Source: Gemmatimonadales bacterium (lineage in GTDB: Bacteria; Gemmatimonadota; Gemmatimonadetes; Gemmatimonadales; GWC2-71-9). From it: a DNA stretch of 64,000 nt. This document shows, in pieces, positions 29,280 through 37,528 of the stretch. The translations under genes were made by a program, and so were the position numbers. The notes below the pieces were generated by a model that was not told where the DNA came from, searched no databases, and worked only from the letters and a program-made list of their open reading frames with translations. Every line of letters begins with the position of its first letter. The stretch's first letter is position 1. The stretch is from the NCBI GenBank assembly GCA_019637315.1, contig JAHBVU010000008.1:124001-188000 (forward strand). The letters run 5' to 3'.

Positions 29280-30653
29280 ATGATTGTTTCTCAGCGTCAT
29301 ACGCAGCCGCGGCGTCTTCGGATCGCGGGGATAGCCGCCGCGATGATCATCGCGGCGGGCAGTACCGGGTGTTCGCCGGGGGATCTCCTCGAGGTGGAAA
29401 CGCCGGATATCATCGATCCGCGGGCGGTGCAGTCGGCGGCGGGCGCCAACGCGGTGCGGCTCGGCGCCTTGGCGCAGTTCACGACCGCAACCTCCGGGGG
29501 TGAGAGTCTGTTGCTTTTGAGCGGACTCTTTGCCGATGAGTGGATCAACGGCGATACGTTCGTCGATCGTCATCAGTTCGACCGGCGCGACATGCTGCCG
29601 GCCAACACCTTCATGGCGACGGCATCGCGAAACCTCCACCGGGCGCGCCAGTCGGCGTCGCAGGCCGTCTCGCTGATGGGTACGTATCTGCCGGCGGCGC
29701 CGCCCTCCCAAGTAGGTGAGCTGCATTTCGTGCAGGCGTTTCTCGTCAATCAGGCGGCTGAGAACTTCTGCAACGGCTTGGTCTTCAGCGACGTCGCCGT
29801 TGACGGAACCATCACCTACGGCAATCAGATCACCGGGGTTCAGGCGTTTGAACGCGCCCTCGGCCATGCGACCGACGGGCTCGCGGTCATTACCGGAGCA
29901 ACTGCGGCCGATGTGCGGATCCGTCACGCGCTCAACCTGACCCGGGGGCGGATTCTCTTCAATCTGAACCGTCCGGCGGAAGCGGCAGCCGCCGTGGCAG
30001 GCGTTCCCACGAACTATGCGTACACCATCAATCACGGTGTCAGCACGGCCAACAACAACATCTGGACCTGGAACAACAACGCCCGGCGCTACAGTGTGGC
30101 GAACAATGAAGGCGGCAATGGCCTCAACTTCGCGTCGGCTGCCGACCCGAGAGTGCCGGTATGTCGTGCGCCGTGTCCGCAGGGTGGGGTCACCCAGGCC
30201 AGTCGCGAAGACGGCCAGCAGCCGCTCGATGTGCAGCAGCTCTGGCCGACGCGCGAGACGGGCGTTGCCTTGCTCCGGGGCGTCGATGCGCGGATGATCG
30301 AGGCTGAAGCGGCACTCCGAGCAGGAAATGCCGGCGCGGCGCTGGACATTCTCAACGCCGCCCGGGCGACCGTGTCACTGGCCCCCTTGACCGACGCTGG
30401 AACGGCGGCCGCTCGCCTGGATCAGATGATGCGCGAAAAGGCTTTCTGGTCCTTTGGACGCGGCCAGCGGATGGGCGACCTCCGCCGGCTGGTGCGGCAG
30501 TACAGCCGGCCCCAGAATACCGTCTTTCCCACCGGCACCTGGCACAAGGCGGGCGGTACCTACGGAAGCGATGTCAACATGCCGATTCCTCAGGAGGAGT
30601 CGAACAATCCCAACCTGAACGGAACTGCGGCGTGCCTCGATCGCAATCCGTGA
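29280..30653 (+). CDS. SusD/RagB-like surface lipoprotein
   Basis: Start set at ATG 29280, preceded by AAGGGG. The 457-residue product has a lipobox-like GSTGC with Cys31 and then the SusD pattern of helical TPR-like repeats: LEVETPDIIDP, LLSGLFADEWING, FVQAFLVNQAAENFCNGLVFSDV, IEAEAALRAGNAGAALDILNAAR, and a C-terminal EKAFWSFGRGQRMGDLRRLVRQY. SusD proteins sit on the SusC pore as a lid and bind the ligand. The SusC-SusD order and close spacing are standard. Confidence 0.9.
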   Translation: MIVSQRHTQPRRLRIAGIAAAMIIAAGSTGCSPGDLLEVETPDIIDPRAVQSAAGANAVRLGALAQFTTATSGGESLLLLSGLFADEWINGDTFVDRHQFDRRDMLPANTFMATASRNLHRARQSASQAVSLMGTYLPAAPPSQVGELHFVQAFLVNQAAENFCNGLVFSDVAVDGTITYGNQITGVQAFERALGHATDGLAVITGATAADVRIRHALNLTRGRILFNLNRPAEAAAAVAGVPTNYAYTINHGVSTANNNIWTWNNNARRYSVANNEGGNGLNFASAADPRVPVCRAPCPQGGVTQASREDGQQPLDVQQLWPTRETGVALLRGVDARMIEAEAALRAGNAGAALDILNAARATVSLAPLTDAGTAAARLDQMMREKAFWSFGRGQRMGDLRRLVRQYSRPQNTVFPTGTWHKAGGTYGSDVNMPIPQEESNNPNLNGTAACLDRNP

Positions 30654-30708
30654 CGACAGGTCGATAGCTGCGAGAAGCACCGCGATCTTCGGATCGTCGA
30701 TGACCTGG

Positions 30709-30748
30709 AGGCGCTGGGGACACGGGAGCAACCGTGTCCCCAGCGCCT
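30709..30748 (+). terminator. Perfect 17-bp hairpin at the end of the susCD unit
   Basis: Arms 30709-30725 and 30732-30748 are exact reverse complements (left arm starts AGGCGCTGGGG), with a 6-base loop GAGCAA. It begins 55 bp after the SusD stop. A weak T-rich run (GCTTGTT) follows, so intrinsic termination may be incomplete; a barrier against 3' exonucleases is another possibility. Confidence 0.65.
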
Positions 30749-30808
30749 GCTTGTTCCATCCTCAGCTTGGACACCATGGCTTCGTCGGTAGTGGGTCAGT
30801 GACCACTG

Positions 30809-30848
30809 CCGTTTCGTGGGTACTGGTAGGTACCAGTACCGTTTCGTG
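30809..30848. repeat. Ten-base direct repeats flanking a 9-bp hairpin
   Basis: CCGTTTCGTG occurs at 30809-30818 and 30839-30848, 30 bp apart. Between them lie GGTACTGGT (30819-30827) and its complement ACCAGTACC (30832-30840) around the loop AGGT; the right arm shares two bases with the second repeat. An imperfect GTGGGTCA/TGACCAC dyad lies just upstream at 30790-30806. No ORF of note covers it. Confidence 0.6.
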
Positions 30849-30945
30849 CCGCGCCTTGGCGATGCGGGAAGCCGTTGTTAGCTTACCGCGGCTCTTCCGG
30901 TTTCCGTTTGGTTCGATCGTTGCGTGGGGAAACGGAAGACTCAAA

Positions 30946-31032
30946 GGACAGGTGTCCGAGTGGCTGAAGGAACCGGTCTCGAAAACCGGCATACCGGCAA
31001 CGGTATCGAGGGTTCGAATCCCTCCCTGTCCG
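30946..31032 (+). tRNA. tRNA-Ser (anticodon CGA)
   Basis: An 87-nt cloverleaf: acceptor GGACAGG (30946-30952) pairs with CCTGTCC (31025-31031), discriminator G. Anticodon stem CCGGT/ACCGG encloses loop CTCGAAA with CGA at 30980-30982, which reads UCG. A long variable arm and T arm GAGGG-TTCGAAT-CCCTC are typical of class II tRNA-Ser. The CCA end is not encoded. Confidence 0.96.
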
Positions 31033-31057
31033 TGGTTTCGGTGAGAGACTCATTGAT

Positions 31058-31089
31058 GAGCGGGTGCCGAGTCGAATTCGGCCCCGCTC
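31058..31089 (+). terminator. Stable hairpin downstream of tRNA-Ser(CGA)
   Basis: GAGCGGG (31058-31064), one bulged T, then GCCGA (31066-31070) pair with TCGGC-CCCGCTC (31078-31089), a 12-bp stem with a 7-base loop. No T-run follows. It starts 26 bp after the tRNA and may mark the 3' end of its transcript or act in processing. Confidence 0.45.
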
Positions 31090-31114
31090 GTCGCGTATTC
31101 GGGGTCGCAATGCG

Positions 31115-31309
31115 ATGCTGATGTTCCTGCTGCTGCAGATCCCGGGTCCACCCGACTGTGCGCTGATGGGTACCTGCGGTGCTGTCGTGCCGCCGCCAGG
31201 TCCGCCGTCAGGGCTGATGTACCTGGCCGTTGGGCTCGTCGGGGTCGGGATCTTTGGTCTGTGGCGCTATCGTCGGGCGCGCCTGCAGGCACCCGAATCC
31301 GACCCCTGA
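31115..31309 (+). CDS. Small single-pass membrane protein, unknown function
   Basis: The start at ATG 31115 gives 64 residues; the frame also opens at GTG 31064, but that start lies inside the preceding hairpin. The short N-terminus (MLMFLLLQIPGPPDCALMG) could be a signal or first helix. Two cysteines (PPDCALMGTC) and a Pro-rich linker are followed by one clear helix, GLMYLAVGLVGVGIFGLW, and a basic tail RYRRARL. Coding status rests only on an uninterrupted frame and membrane pattern. Confidence 0.4.
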   Translation: MLMFLLLQIPGPPDCALMGTCGAVVPPPGPPSGLMYLAVGLVGVGIFGLWRYRRARLQAPESDP

Positions 31310-31353
31310 GGGGGTTGCAATATGCGGCGCCGCCAACAGAGCGTCAGAGCACG

Positions 31354-32055
31354 CTAGCCGTACCTCGTGCCTGGATGCAGCAGGTGAACGGCTTCGATGA
31401 AGAGTGGCTGGAAGACCGGCCCAAAGATCCGCCACGCGATCAGCATCCCGATGATGGCAAGGAATGGCTGGCTCCAGAGAAACTGCTGATACCTGGCGCT
31501 TGCTGCGGGCGGCAGCAGCAGTGGAACTGCGGCACTGCCGTCGAGCGGGGGAAGGGGAATCAGGTTGAGCACTGCCAGCGCCAGGTTCATCGAAAAGAGC
31601 GCCCCGATCATGAAGGCAATGCTGGGCCACCAGCCGCCAGCGGTTGCCGCCACCACATGACCGAACCGCACACTCGACGGCGCTTCGAAGAAGCCAGCGC
31701 CGATTCCAAGCTTGAGCACGGCAAACGCAATCACGACGAGCAGCAGATTGGACGCCGGCCCCGCCAGCGCCATCCAGGCCGCTCGGCGCGGATACCGCAT
31801 TGCCCATTGCGGGTCGTAGGGTGCGCTGGCAAAACCGAACGGCCATCCGGCAATCGCCACCGAGAGCAGCGGCAATACGACCATGCCGAATGGCTCGCGC
31901 CGGATATGCGGTCGTGGGTCGAGAGACACCTGTCCGCCGAGATAGGCGGTCAGATCCCCGCCGCGCTTGGCGGCCCAAGCGTGGGCCGCTTCGTGCAGGG
32001 TGACCGAAAAGAGGAAGACGATGTAATAGACGAGGCCGGATGCAAGATCGGGCAT
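31354..32055 (-). CDS. M50-family membrane metalloprotease (site-2-protease type)
   Basis: The 233-residue membrane protein has zinc motif HEAAH at residues 21-25 in the first helix and the second-site motif LNLIPLPPLDGSAA near residue 170, containing the Asp ligand. Four to six membrane helices are seen; no PDZ domain is present, so it belongs to the short YwhC-like group. These proteases cut substrates within the membrane; the substrate is unknown. Divergent from topA, sharing a 297-bp intergenic region. Confidence 0.9.
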   Translation of the reverse strand: MPDLASGLVYYIVFLFSVTLHEAAHAWAAKRGGDLTAYLGGQVSLDPRPHIRREPFGMVVLPLLSVAIAGWPFGFASAPYDPQWAMRYPRRAAWMALAGPASNLLLVVIAFAVLKLGIGAGFFEAPSSVRFGHVVAATAGGWWPSIAFMIGALFSMNLALAVLNLIPLPPLDGSAAVPLLLPPAASARYQQFLWSQPFLAIIGMLIAWRIFGPVFQPLFIEAVHLLHPGTRYG

Positions 32056-32352
32056 GGCGCAGTCGTGAAAGGAGTCGAAAACTATGCAGGCGTGCGCTCT
32101 ACCGCGAAACCGGCGTCGCGGGTCGATCGGGTTTTTCGCCGTTTCCGGGCATCTAACATGTTGTGCCGTAAACTGTTAGCTGCGAATCGAGCGGTCGAGG
32201 CTGGTCGGGGGCCAATTGACAGACCCGACTCTGGGCGTCATTCTGTTCCCGCAATTTCCTGTCCTCCCCGCCTCGCGACCCGGTCGCTGGCGGGGGTGGG
32301 AGGCGTCGCCCGCGGTCGGGCGCTACGCATGAACTGCAACATTTAGGACGGC
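32056..32352. promoter_or_regulatory. Divergent intergenic region, with a candidate topA promoter
   Basis: The 297-bp gap separates the M50 gene (leftward) and topA (rightward). A perfect -35 hexamer TTGACA at 32216-32221 is followed by a 17-bp spacer and CATTCT at 32239-32244, which keeps the critical A2 and T6 of the -10 box. This points toward topA and would give a leader of about 100 bases. No leftward promoter was recognised. Confidence 0.4.
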
Positions 32353-35169
32353 ATGTCCACTCTCGTCATCGTCGAGTCACCCACCAAGGCGCGGACCATC
32401 CGCGAGTTCCTCCCCCGCGGATATAAGGTGGTCGCGTCGATGGGGCATGTGCGCGACCTGCCGGATCGGGCGTCGGACATCCCCGCCAAGGTCAAAGGCG
32501 AGGAGTGGAGCCGGCTCGGCGTCAACGTCGATCAGGACTTCGAGCCCCTGTATGTCGTGCCGTCGGACAAGAAACACATCGTCAAGGAGCTCAAGTCCGC
32601 GCTGTCCGATGCGGACGAACTGATCCTCGCGACGGACGAAGACCGCGAAGGTGAGAGCATTTCGTGGCACCTCGCCGAGCTGCTCAAACCGCGGGTGCCC
32701 GTTAAGCGGATGGTGTTCCACGAAATCACCCGCGAGGCGATCCGGGAGGCGCTCGCACAGACTCGTGCCGTCGATGATCGGCTGGTGCGTGCGCAGGAAA
32801 CCCGTCGGATTCTCGACCGGTTGTTCGGCTACACTTTGTCGCCGCTGCTCTGGAAGAAGATTGCCTACGGCCTCTCCGCCGGACGGGTCCAGTCGGTGGC
32901 GGTGCGCCTGCTGGTGATGCGCGAACGCGAACGGCGCGCCTTCGTGCCCGGCATCTACTGGGATCTGGCCGCCACGCTGGAGCACCGCGATCAAACCTTC
33001 GATGCCCAGCTGGTGTCCCTGGCCGGAAAGCGCCTGGCCACCGGCAAGGACTTCGACGAGCGGACCGGCAAGCTCGCTGCCGGCAAGGATGTGGTGCTGC
33101 TGGACGGACCGGCGGCGGAATCGCTGGCTGATCGGCTGCGGGCTGCGCCCTGGACCGTGGGGTCGGCGGAGGAAAAGCCGTTTACCCGTCGGCCGGCGCC
33201 GCCGTTCATCACCTCGACGCTCCAGCAGGAGGCCAACCGCAAGTTGCGTCTGTCGGCGCGGGAGGCGATGCGGACCGCGCAGAAGCTCTACGAAGAGGGC
33301 TTCATCACCTACATGCGTACCGACTCGGTGCACCTGTCGCAGCAGGCACTCGGCGCGGCGCGCGAATGCGTCTCGCGTCTCTACGGCGACCAGTACCTGC
33401 CCAAGGCGCCGCGTCAGTACGTCAGCAAGAGCGCGTCGGCGCAGGAAGCTCACGAGGCCATTCGTCCGGCTGGGTCGCACTTCCGCACCCCGGAAGAGAC
33501 CCGATTGAGCGGACGGGAACTGGCCCTCTACGACCTGATCTGGAAGCGGACCGTAGCGTCGCAGATGCTCGATGCGCGACTGACGAGCGTTGTCGTTACC
33601 ATCGAGGTCGAAGAAGCGGTCTTCCGCGCGGCGGGAAAGCGGATCGATTTTCCCGGCTTCCTGCGCGCCTACGTCGAAGGCAGCGATGACCCGGAAGCGG
33701 CGCTCGAAGATCAGGAAGTGCTGCTGCCCGACCTGGCCGTCGGCGACCGCCCGGCCTGTCGGGATCTCGCGGCCGTGTCGCACGAGACCCAGCCGCCCGC
33801 CCGGTACACGGAAGCGAGCCTGGTCAAGGAACTCGAGGCGGACGGAATCGGTCGCCCCAGTACCTACGCATCGATCATCGACACCATCATCGACCGCGGC
33901 TACGTCCAGAAGCAGGGTCAGGCCCTGGTCCCGACCTTCACGGCGTTCGGGGTGACCAGCCTGCTCGAGCATCACTTCCCGTCGCTCGTGGATCTCAAGT
34001 TCACGGCGGGGATGGAGCAGACCCTCGACGACATTTCCGAGGGCAACGCGGAGTGGTTGCCCTATCTCCGCGAGTTCTACCTGGGCCGCACCGGTCTCCG
34101 GCAGCAGGTTGCCTCGCGAGAAAAGGGCATCGATCCGGTTGAGGCGCGAACCATCGAGATCGATGGTCTGGACGGTGCCAGCGTCAAGATCGGTCGCTTC
34201 GGGCCCTACGTCGAGGTGGTTTCGGAAGACGGCGAGATCCTCAAGGCGTCGCTGCCTCGCGATGCCGCGCCGGCCGACCTGTCTCGCAGCCAGGTCGACG
34301 AAGTGCTGCGCCAGAAGGCCGAAGGCCCGGAAATCGTCGGCAACCATCCGGACACCGGTGAGCCGATCCTGCTGCTCACCGGGCAGTACGGCCCCTATGT
34401 CCAACTCGGCGTGGTAACCGATGACAGTCCCAAGCCGAAGCGTGCCTCGCTACCTAAAGGTGTTACCACCGATCAGGTCACGCTCGACATGGCCGTAGGG
34501 TTGCTGGCGCTGCCGCGCACGCTTGGCGCGCATCCAGAGACCGGTGCCCGGGTGCTGGCAGGGCAGGGGCGGTTCGGTCCTTATATCGTGCATGATCAGG
34601 GCAAGGTCAAGGACTACCGCTCCCTCAAAGGCGAGGACCACGTCCTGACCGTGACGCTCGACCGGGCCCTCGAGCTGCTGGCGCAGCCCAAGCTGGGTCG
34701 CGGGCGACGGATGGCGGCGACGCCAATCCGCGAGGTTGGTCCGCACCCTGCCGACCAGGCGCCGATCGGGCTCTACGAAGGCAAGTACGGGCCCTACGTC
34801 AAACACGGCGACGTCAGCGCCTCGATCCCGAAAGACGTCGACCCCGCAACCGTGACGGTCGAGCAGGCCGTCGAATGGATTGCCGCTCGCGGCGGCGGCA
34901 AGGCAAAGCCGAAAGGCAGAGGTGCAGGCGCGTCGTCGTCCGCGGGTGCGAAGCGGTCGGTCAAAGGTCGCTCGGCCCCAGACCCCCTGACCGCGAAGGT
35001 CAAACGCGCCGGCAGCGCCAAGCGCGCGGCCAAGGCCAAGTCGGGAACGGCAGCCAAAGCGGCGGCCAAGCCGAAGCCGAAGGCCAAGCCCAAATCCGGG
35101 GCCAAGGCTGCGGCAAAAGCCAAGGGGCCGGCTCGAGCCACGCGTCGCCCGGCCAAAGCCGCCCGATAG
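32353..35169 (+). CDS. topA: DNA topoisomerase I with a histone-H1-like tail
   Basis: The 938-residue type IA topoisomerase relaxes negative supercoils. The Toprim domain shows [11 protein letters not shown] at 5-14 and the acidic DEDREGES near 95; the catalytic tyrosine is Tyr320 in FITYMRTDS. After residue 600 there are four topoisomerase C-terminal repeats, marked by [27 protein letters not shown] and GKYGPYVKH. No CxxC zinc fingers are present. Residues from about 845 form a Lys/Ala/Pro tail resembling histone H1, likely for non-specific DNA binding. Confidence 0.96.
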   Translation: MSTLVIVESPTKARTIREFLPRGYKVVASMGHVRDLPDRASDIPAKVKGEEWSRLGVNVDQDFEPLYVVPSDKKHIVKELKSALSDADELILATDEDREGESISWHLAELLKPRVPVKRMVFHEITREAIREALAQTRAVDDRLVRAQETRRILDRLFGYTLSPLLWKKIAYGLSAGRVQSVAVRLLVMRERERRAFVPGIYWDLAATLEHRDQTFDAQLVSLAGKRLATGKDFDERTGKLAAGKDVVLLDGPAAESLADRLRAAPWTVGSAEEKPFTRRPAPPFITSTLQQEANRKLRLSAREAMRTAQKLYEEGFITYMRTDSVHLSQQALGAARECVSRLYGDQYLPKAPRQYVSKSASAQEAHEAIRPAGSHFRTPEETRLSGRELALYDLIWKRTVASQMLDARLTSVVVTIEVEEAVFRAAGKRIDFPGFLRAYVEGSDDPEAALEDQEVLLPDLAVGDRPACRDLAAVSHETQPPARYTEASLVKELEADGIGRPSTYASIIDTIIDRGYVQKQGQALVPTFTAFGVTSLLEHHFPSLVDLKFTAGMEQTLDDISEGNAEWLPYLREFYLGRTGLRQQVASREKGIDPVEARTIEIDGLDGASVKIGRFGPYVEVVSEDGEILKASLPRDAAPADLSRSQVDEVLRQKAEGPEIVGNHPDTGEPILLLTGQYGPYVQLGVVTDDSPKPKRASLPKGVTTDQVTLDMAVGLLALPRTLGAHPETGARVLAGQGRFGPYIVHDQGKVKDYRSLKGEDHVLTVTLDRALELLAQPKLGRGRRMAATPIREVGPHPADQAPIGLYEGKYGPYVKHGDVSASIPKDVDPATVTVEQAVEWIAARGGGKAKPKGRGAGASSSAGAKRSVKGRSAPDPLTAKVKRAGSAKRAAKAKSGTAAKAAAKPKPKAKPKSGAKAAAKAKGPARATRRPAKAAR

Positions 35170-35240
35170 CGCACCGCGTTGACCCTCTTCGGCTGGCGGG
35201 CTAAGTTGCCGCCGGCCCGAGAGGGGCGTCAGTGGCTCGA

Positions 35241-35328
35241 GGTGCGATGGCCGAGTGGTTGAAGGCACCACCCTGGAAAGGTGGCAGACCTCCTAAGGGT
35301 CTCGTGAGTTCGAATCTCACTCGCACCG
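35241..35328 (+). tRNA. tRNA-Ser (anticodon GGA)
   Basis: An 88-nt cloverleaf: acceptor GGTGCGA (35241-35247) pairs with TCGCACC (35321-35327), discriminator G. The anticodon loop CTGGAAA between CCACC and GGTGG carries GGA at 35275-35277, reading UCC and UCU. The long variable arm and T arm GTGAG-TTCGAAT-CTCAC fit class II tRNA-Ser. The CCA end is not encoded. Confidence 0.97.
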
Positions 35329-35342
35329 CTGCAGTTTCGTGA

Positions 35343-35376
35343 AGTCGGGTCGCCCGGTCGGGTTGCCCGACTTTTT
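35343..35376 (+). terminator. Intrinsic terminator after tRNA-Ser(GGA)
   Basis: AGTCGGG (35343-35349) and CCCGACT (35366-35372) form a 7-bp stem, with an inner GC-rich loop able to pair further, followed by TTTTT at 35372-35376. A standard rho-independent terminator 14 bp after the tRNA. Confidence 0.85.
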
Positions 35377-35436
35377 CGTCTCGGGGTATCGGGGTCGTGG
35401 TAGATTGGAAGTGTCGAGAGAGACGGAGAAACCGCC

Positions 35437-36345
35437 ATGCTGATTCGTCGGGCGCCAGAGATCGCCAGTTCGGAAGTAACCGATGAGGGGCTCTATCACT
35501 CCCGGCGGGAGTGGCTTCGAGCTGCCGGGGTGGCCATGGCGGCCCTGGCAACACCGGGCGTGGCACGAGCCGCTCAGGGCCGTCAGCCCGAGGACAAGCC
35601 GACCCCGTACGACGTCATTACCACGTACAACAATTTCTATGAGTTCGGCACCGCGAAGGAGGATCCCGCTCGGAACGGGGGAACGCTCCGGACCAGGCCG
35701 TGGGTGGTCAAGGTGTCGGGCGAGGTCAAGCGCCCCGCCAGCTACGATCTGGACGATCTGCTCAAAGGATTGCCCGTGGTCGAGCGTACCTATCGGATGC
35801 GATGTGTCGAGGCCTGGTCGATGGTGATTCCGTGGCAGGGCGTCCGGATGGTCGATCTGATCCGGAAGCTCGACCCCGGCAGCAACGCGAAGTACGTGGA
35901 ATTCGTCACGCTCTATGACCCGAAGCAGATGCCCGGGCAGCGCAGCCGGACGCTCGACTGGCCCTACGTCGAAGCCCTCCGCCTCGACGAGGCAACGCAT
36001 CCGCTCACACTGATGGCCACCGGCATCTACGGCAAGCCGCTGCTCAATCAGAACGGCGCGCCGCTTCGGCTCACGGTCCCGTGGAAGTACGGCTTCAAGA
36101 GCGGCAAGAGCATCGTGGAAATCCGGTTCTCCGAGTCTCAGCCGGCCACCACCTGGAACGTGGCAGCTCCGCAGGAGTACGGTTTCTATGCCAACGTCAA
36201 CCCGGACGTGTCGCATCCGCGCTGGAGCCAGAAGTCGGAGCGGCGCCTGGGCGAGTTCTTCCGTCGGCCGACGCTCCCGTTCAACGGGTACGGCGATCAG
36301 GTGGCTTCGCTCTACAGCGGTCTCGATCTGCGAGTGAACTATTGA
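35437..36345 (+). CDS. msrP: Protein-methionine-sulfoxide reductase catalytic subunit MsrP
   Basis: The 302-residue molybdoenzyme repairs oxidised methionines in periplasmic proteins. A Tat signal [10 protein letters not shown] with Arg23-Arg24 is followed by a hydrophobic stretch and an ARAAQ cleavage region. The molybdopterin-ligating cysteine is Cys123 in [18 protein letters not shown], a hallmark of MsrP (YedY). [13 protein letters not shown] and [16 protein letters not shown] also fit. The gene is coupled to msrQ by a 4-bp overlap. Confidence 0.95.
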   Translation: MLIRRAPEIASSEVTDEGLYHSRREWLRAAGVAMAALATPGVARAAQGRQPEDKPTPYDVITTYNNFYEFGTAKEDPARNGGTLRTRPWVVKVSGEVKRPASYDLDDLLKGLPVVERTYRMRCVEAWSMVIPWQGVRMVDLIRKLDPGSNAKYVEFVTLYDPKQMPGQRSRTLDWPYVEALRLDEATHPLTLMATGIYGKPLLNQNGAPLRLTVPWKYGFKSGKSIVEIRFSESQPATTWNVAAPQEYGFYANVNPDVSHPRWSQKSERRLGEFFRRPTLPFNGYGDQVASLYSGLDLRVNY

Positions 36346-36977
36346 GCGGTGGTGTGCCTGAGCCGGGGGCGGCGGCGCTGGTGCGACGGGTGCTCAAGCC
36401 GATCCTTTGGATTGCCTGCCTGGCACCTGCGGGATGGCTGGTTCACGGACTGATCCGACAGGACCTTGGAGCCGATCCGGTCAAGACGCTGACCCACACC
36501 ACCGGCCTCTCGGCGCTGGTCATACTGCTGGTGACCCTGGCCGTGACGCCGGTTCGTCGGCTGCTCGACCAGCCGGCGCTGATCCGGCTCCGCCGGCCGC
36601 TCGGGCTCTTTGCCTTTTTCTACGCGACACTACACCTCGCGATCTATGCGGTCTTCGATCACCGCCTGTCGGTAGCCGAAATCGGTGCCGACATCATCGA
36701 GCACCCCTGGGTTCTCGTCGGTTTCCTGGCCTTTCTGATCCTGGCCCTGCTTGCGGCGACCTCGCCGGTGGCCATGGTGCGCCGACTGGGGCGGCGCTGG
36801 CAGCGGCTCCACCGGCTGGTCTACCTGGCGGCCGGGCTCGCGGTGCTCCACTTCTTTTGGCTGGTGAAATGGGATGCGAGCGAGCCGCTCGTCTATGCCG
36901 CCGTGCTGGCAGTCCTGCTGATCAGCCGGCTGATTGTGCGCCCTCGTCACAAGCGGTCGGCGTCCCCGGGTTCGTAG
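36342..36977 (+). CDS. msrQ: Haem-binding membrane subunit MsrQ
   Basis: Start chosen at TTG 36342, in a TTGA overlap with msrP; GTG 36354 is an alternative. The 211-residue protein has five to six membrane helices with histidines in [14 protein letters not shown] and [23 protein letters not shown] that fit b-type haem ligands of the MsrQ/YedZ family. It delivers quinone-derived electrons to MsrP in the periplasm. No regulatory site is visible. Confidence 0.9.
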   Translation: MSGGVPEPGAAALVRRVLKPILWIACLAPAGWLVHGLIRQDLGADPVKTLTHTTGLSALVILLVTLAVTPVRRLLDQPALIRLRRPLGLFAFFYATLHLAIYAVFDHRLSVAEIGADIIEHPWVLVGFLAFLILALLAATSPVAMVRRLGRRWQRLHRLVYLAAGLAVLHFFWLVKWDASEPLVYAAVLAVLLISRLIVRPRHKRSASPGS

Positions 36978-37032
36978 GCGCCTGCGGTCGTGGCTGGTTG
37001 GCCGGGGGCGTTGGATTCGTTAATATGAAAGG

Positions 37033-37428
37033 ATGCTCGGGCGACTTCGGCGGTGGCGGTGGCTGGCCGGCCTCCTGGTGGTGCTCTCACCCCCGGTGGC
37101 GGGAACCGTCATTCCGCTCATCGATCCTTGCCCGATCGACACACCCTGGCTGCTCGCCGAGAGCACTGGGGATCAGCACGGCCACGACGCTCACGCAGGT
37201 CACGGTGAGCCGTCCCAATCGGACGATGCCCATTCCGGGCACACCAACTGCCATTGTATCGGTGCCTGCACCGGTGCCGCCTCGGTTGGGCTCAGTCCAG
37301 GTGCTGGATCCACACTGGCAGTTCTTCCGGCGGTCGCGCTGGCGCCTCGCGTTCCTGCGGACGCGCCGGTTCTGGTTACCCGCCCTCGCTTTCTCCTGCC
37401 TCCGTCCCACGCTCCTCCTGTCGGCTGA
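37033..37428 (+). CDS. Small exported His/Cys-rich protein, possible DUF2946-like metal binder
   Basis: The 131-residue protein has an N-terminal hydrophobic segment (WLAGLLVVLSPPVAG). The middle is rich in metal ligands: QHGHDAHAGHG, DAHSGHTNCHCIGAC, with seven histidines and three cysteines within about 35 residues. The C-terminus FLLPPSHAPPVG resembles DUF2946 proteins, which are often found next to copper-linked TonB receptors. It starts 55 bp after msrQ and lies 100 bp before the receptor gene. A role in copper or another soft metal is inference. Confidence 0.6.
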   Translation: MLGRLRRWRWLAGLLVVLSPPVAGTVIPLIDPCPIDTPWLLAESTGDQHGHDAHAGHGEPSQSDDAHSGHTNCHCIGACTGAASVGLSPGAGSTLAVLPAVALAPRVPADAPVLVTRPRFLLPPSHAPPVG

Positions 37429-37448
37429 ACTGCAGTTCCAGCGCAAAT

Positions 37449-37464
37449 GACAGAGTTGGCTGTC
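37449..37464. repeat. Inverted repeat GACAG-N6-CTGTC before the TonB receptor
   Basis: Five-base arms 37449-37453 and 37460-37464. The same arms recur at 37489-37500 (spacer 2) and before the SusC gene at 26141-26154 (spacer 4). Unequal spacing argues against one common operator. Confidence 0.25.
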
Positions 37465-37488
37465 CCGTAGCAGGGGCGGCCCATCATT

Positions 37489-37500
37489 GACAGCCCTGTC
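37489..37500. repeat. Inverted repeat GACAG-CC-CTGTC before the TonB receptor
   Basis: Arms 37489-37493 and 37496-37500, 28 bp before the receptor start at 37529. See the related repeat at 37449-37464. Confidence 0.25.
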
Positions 37501-37528
37501 GTGGACGGGGCGGCCGTGGAGCGTGGAC

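Noticed and set aside
31261-32346. A 361-codon + strand frame covering the M50 gene and the topA leader
   Set aside because: It is antisense to a protein with HEAAH and NPxxPLDG-type motifs and has no domain of its own.
32377-34404. A 675-codon - strand frame inside topA
   Set aside because: Antisense to a conserved gene with intact motifs; composition reflects the GC-rich complementary strand.
30946-35328. The two tRNA-Ser genes as ends of an integrated element
   Set aside because: They differ in acceptor and anticodon stems, and the DNA between them (M50 protease, topA) is chromosomal core; no integrase or direct repeat of a tRNA end was seen.
37487-37515. TTGACA at 37487-37492 as a -35 box for the TonB receptor
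   Set aside because: The position 17 bp later is GCGGCC, with no resemblance to a -10 box; TTGACA overlaps the dyad at 37489-37500.
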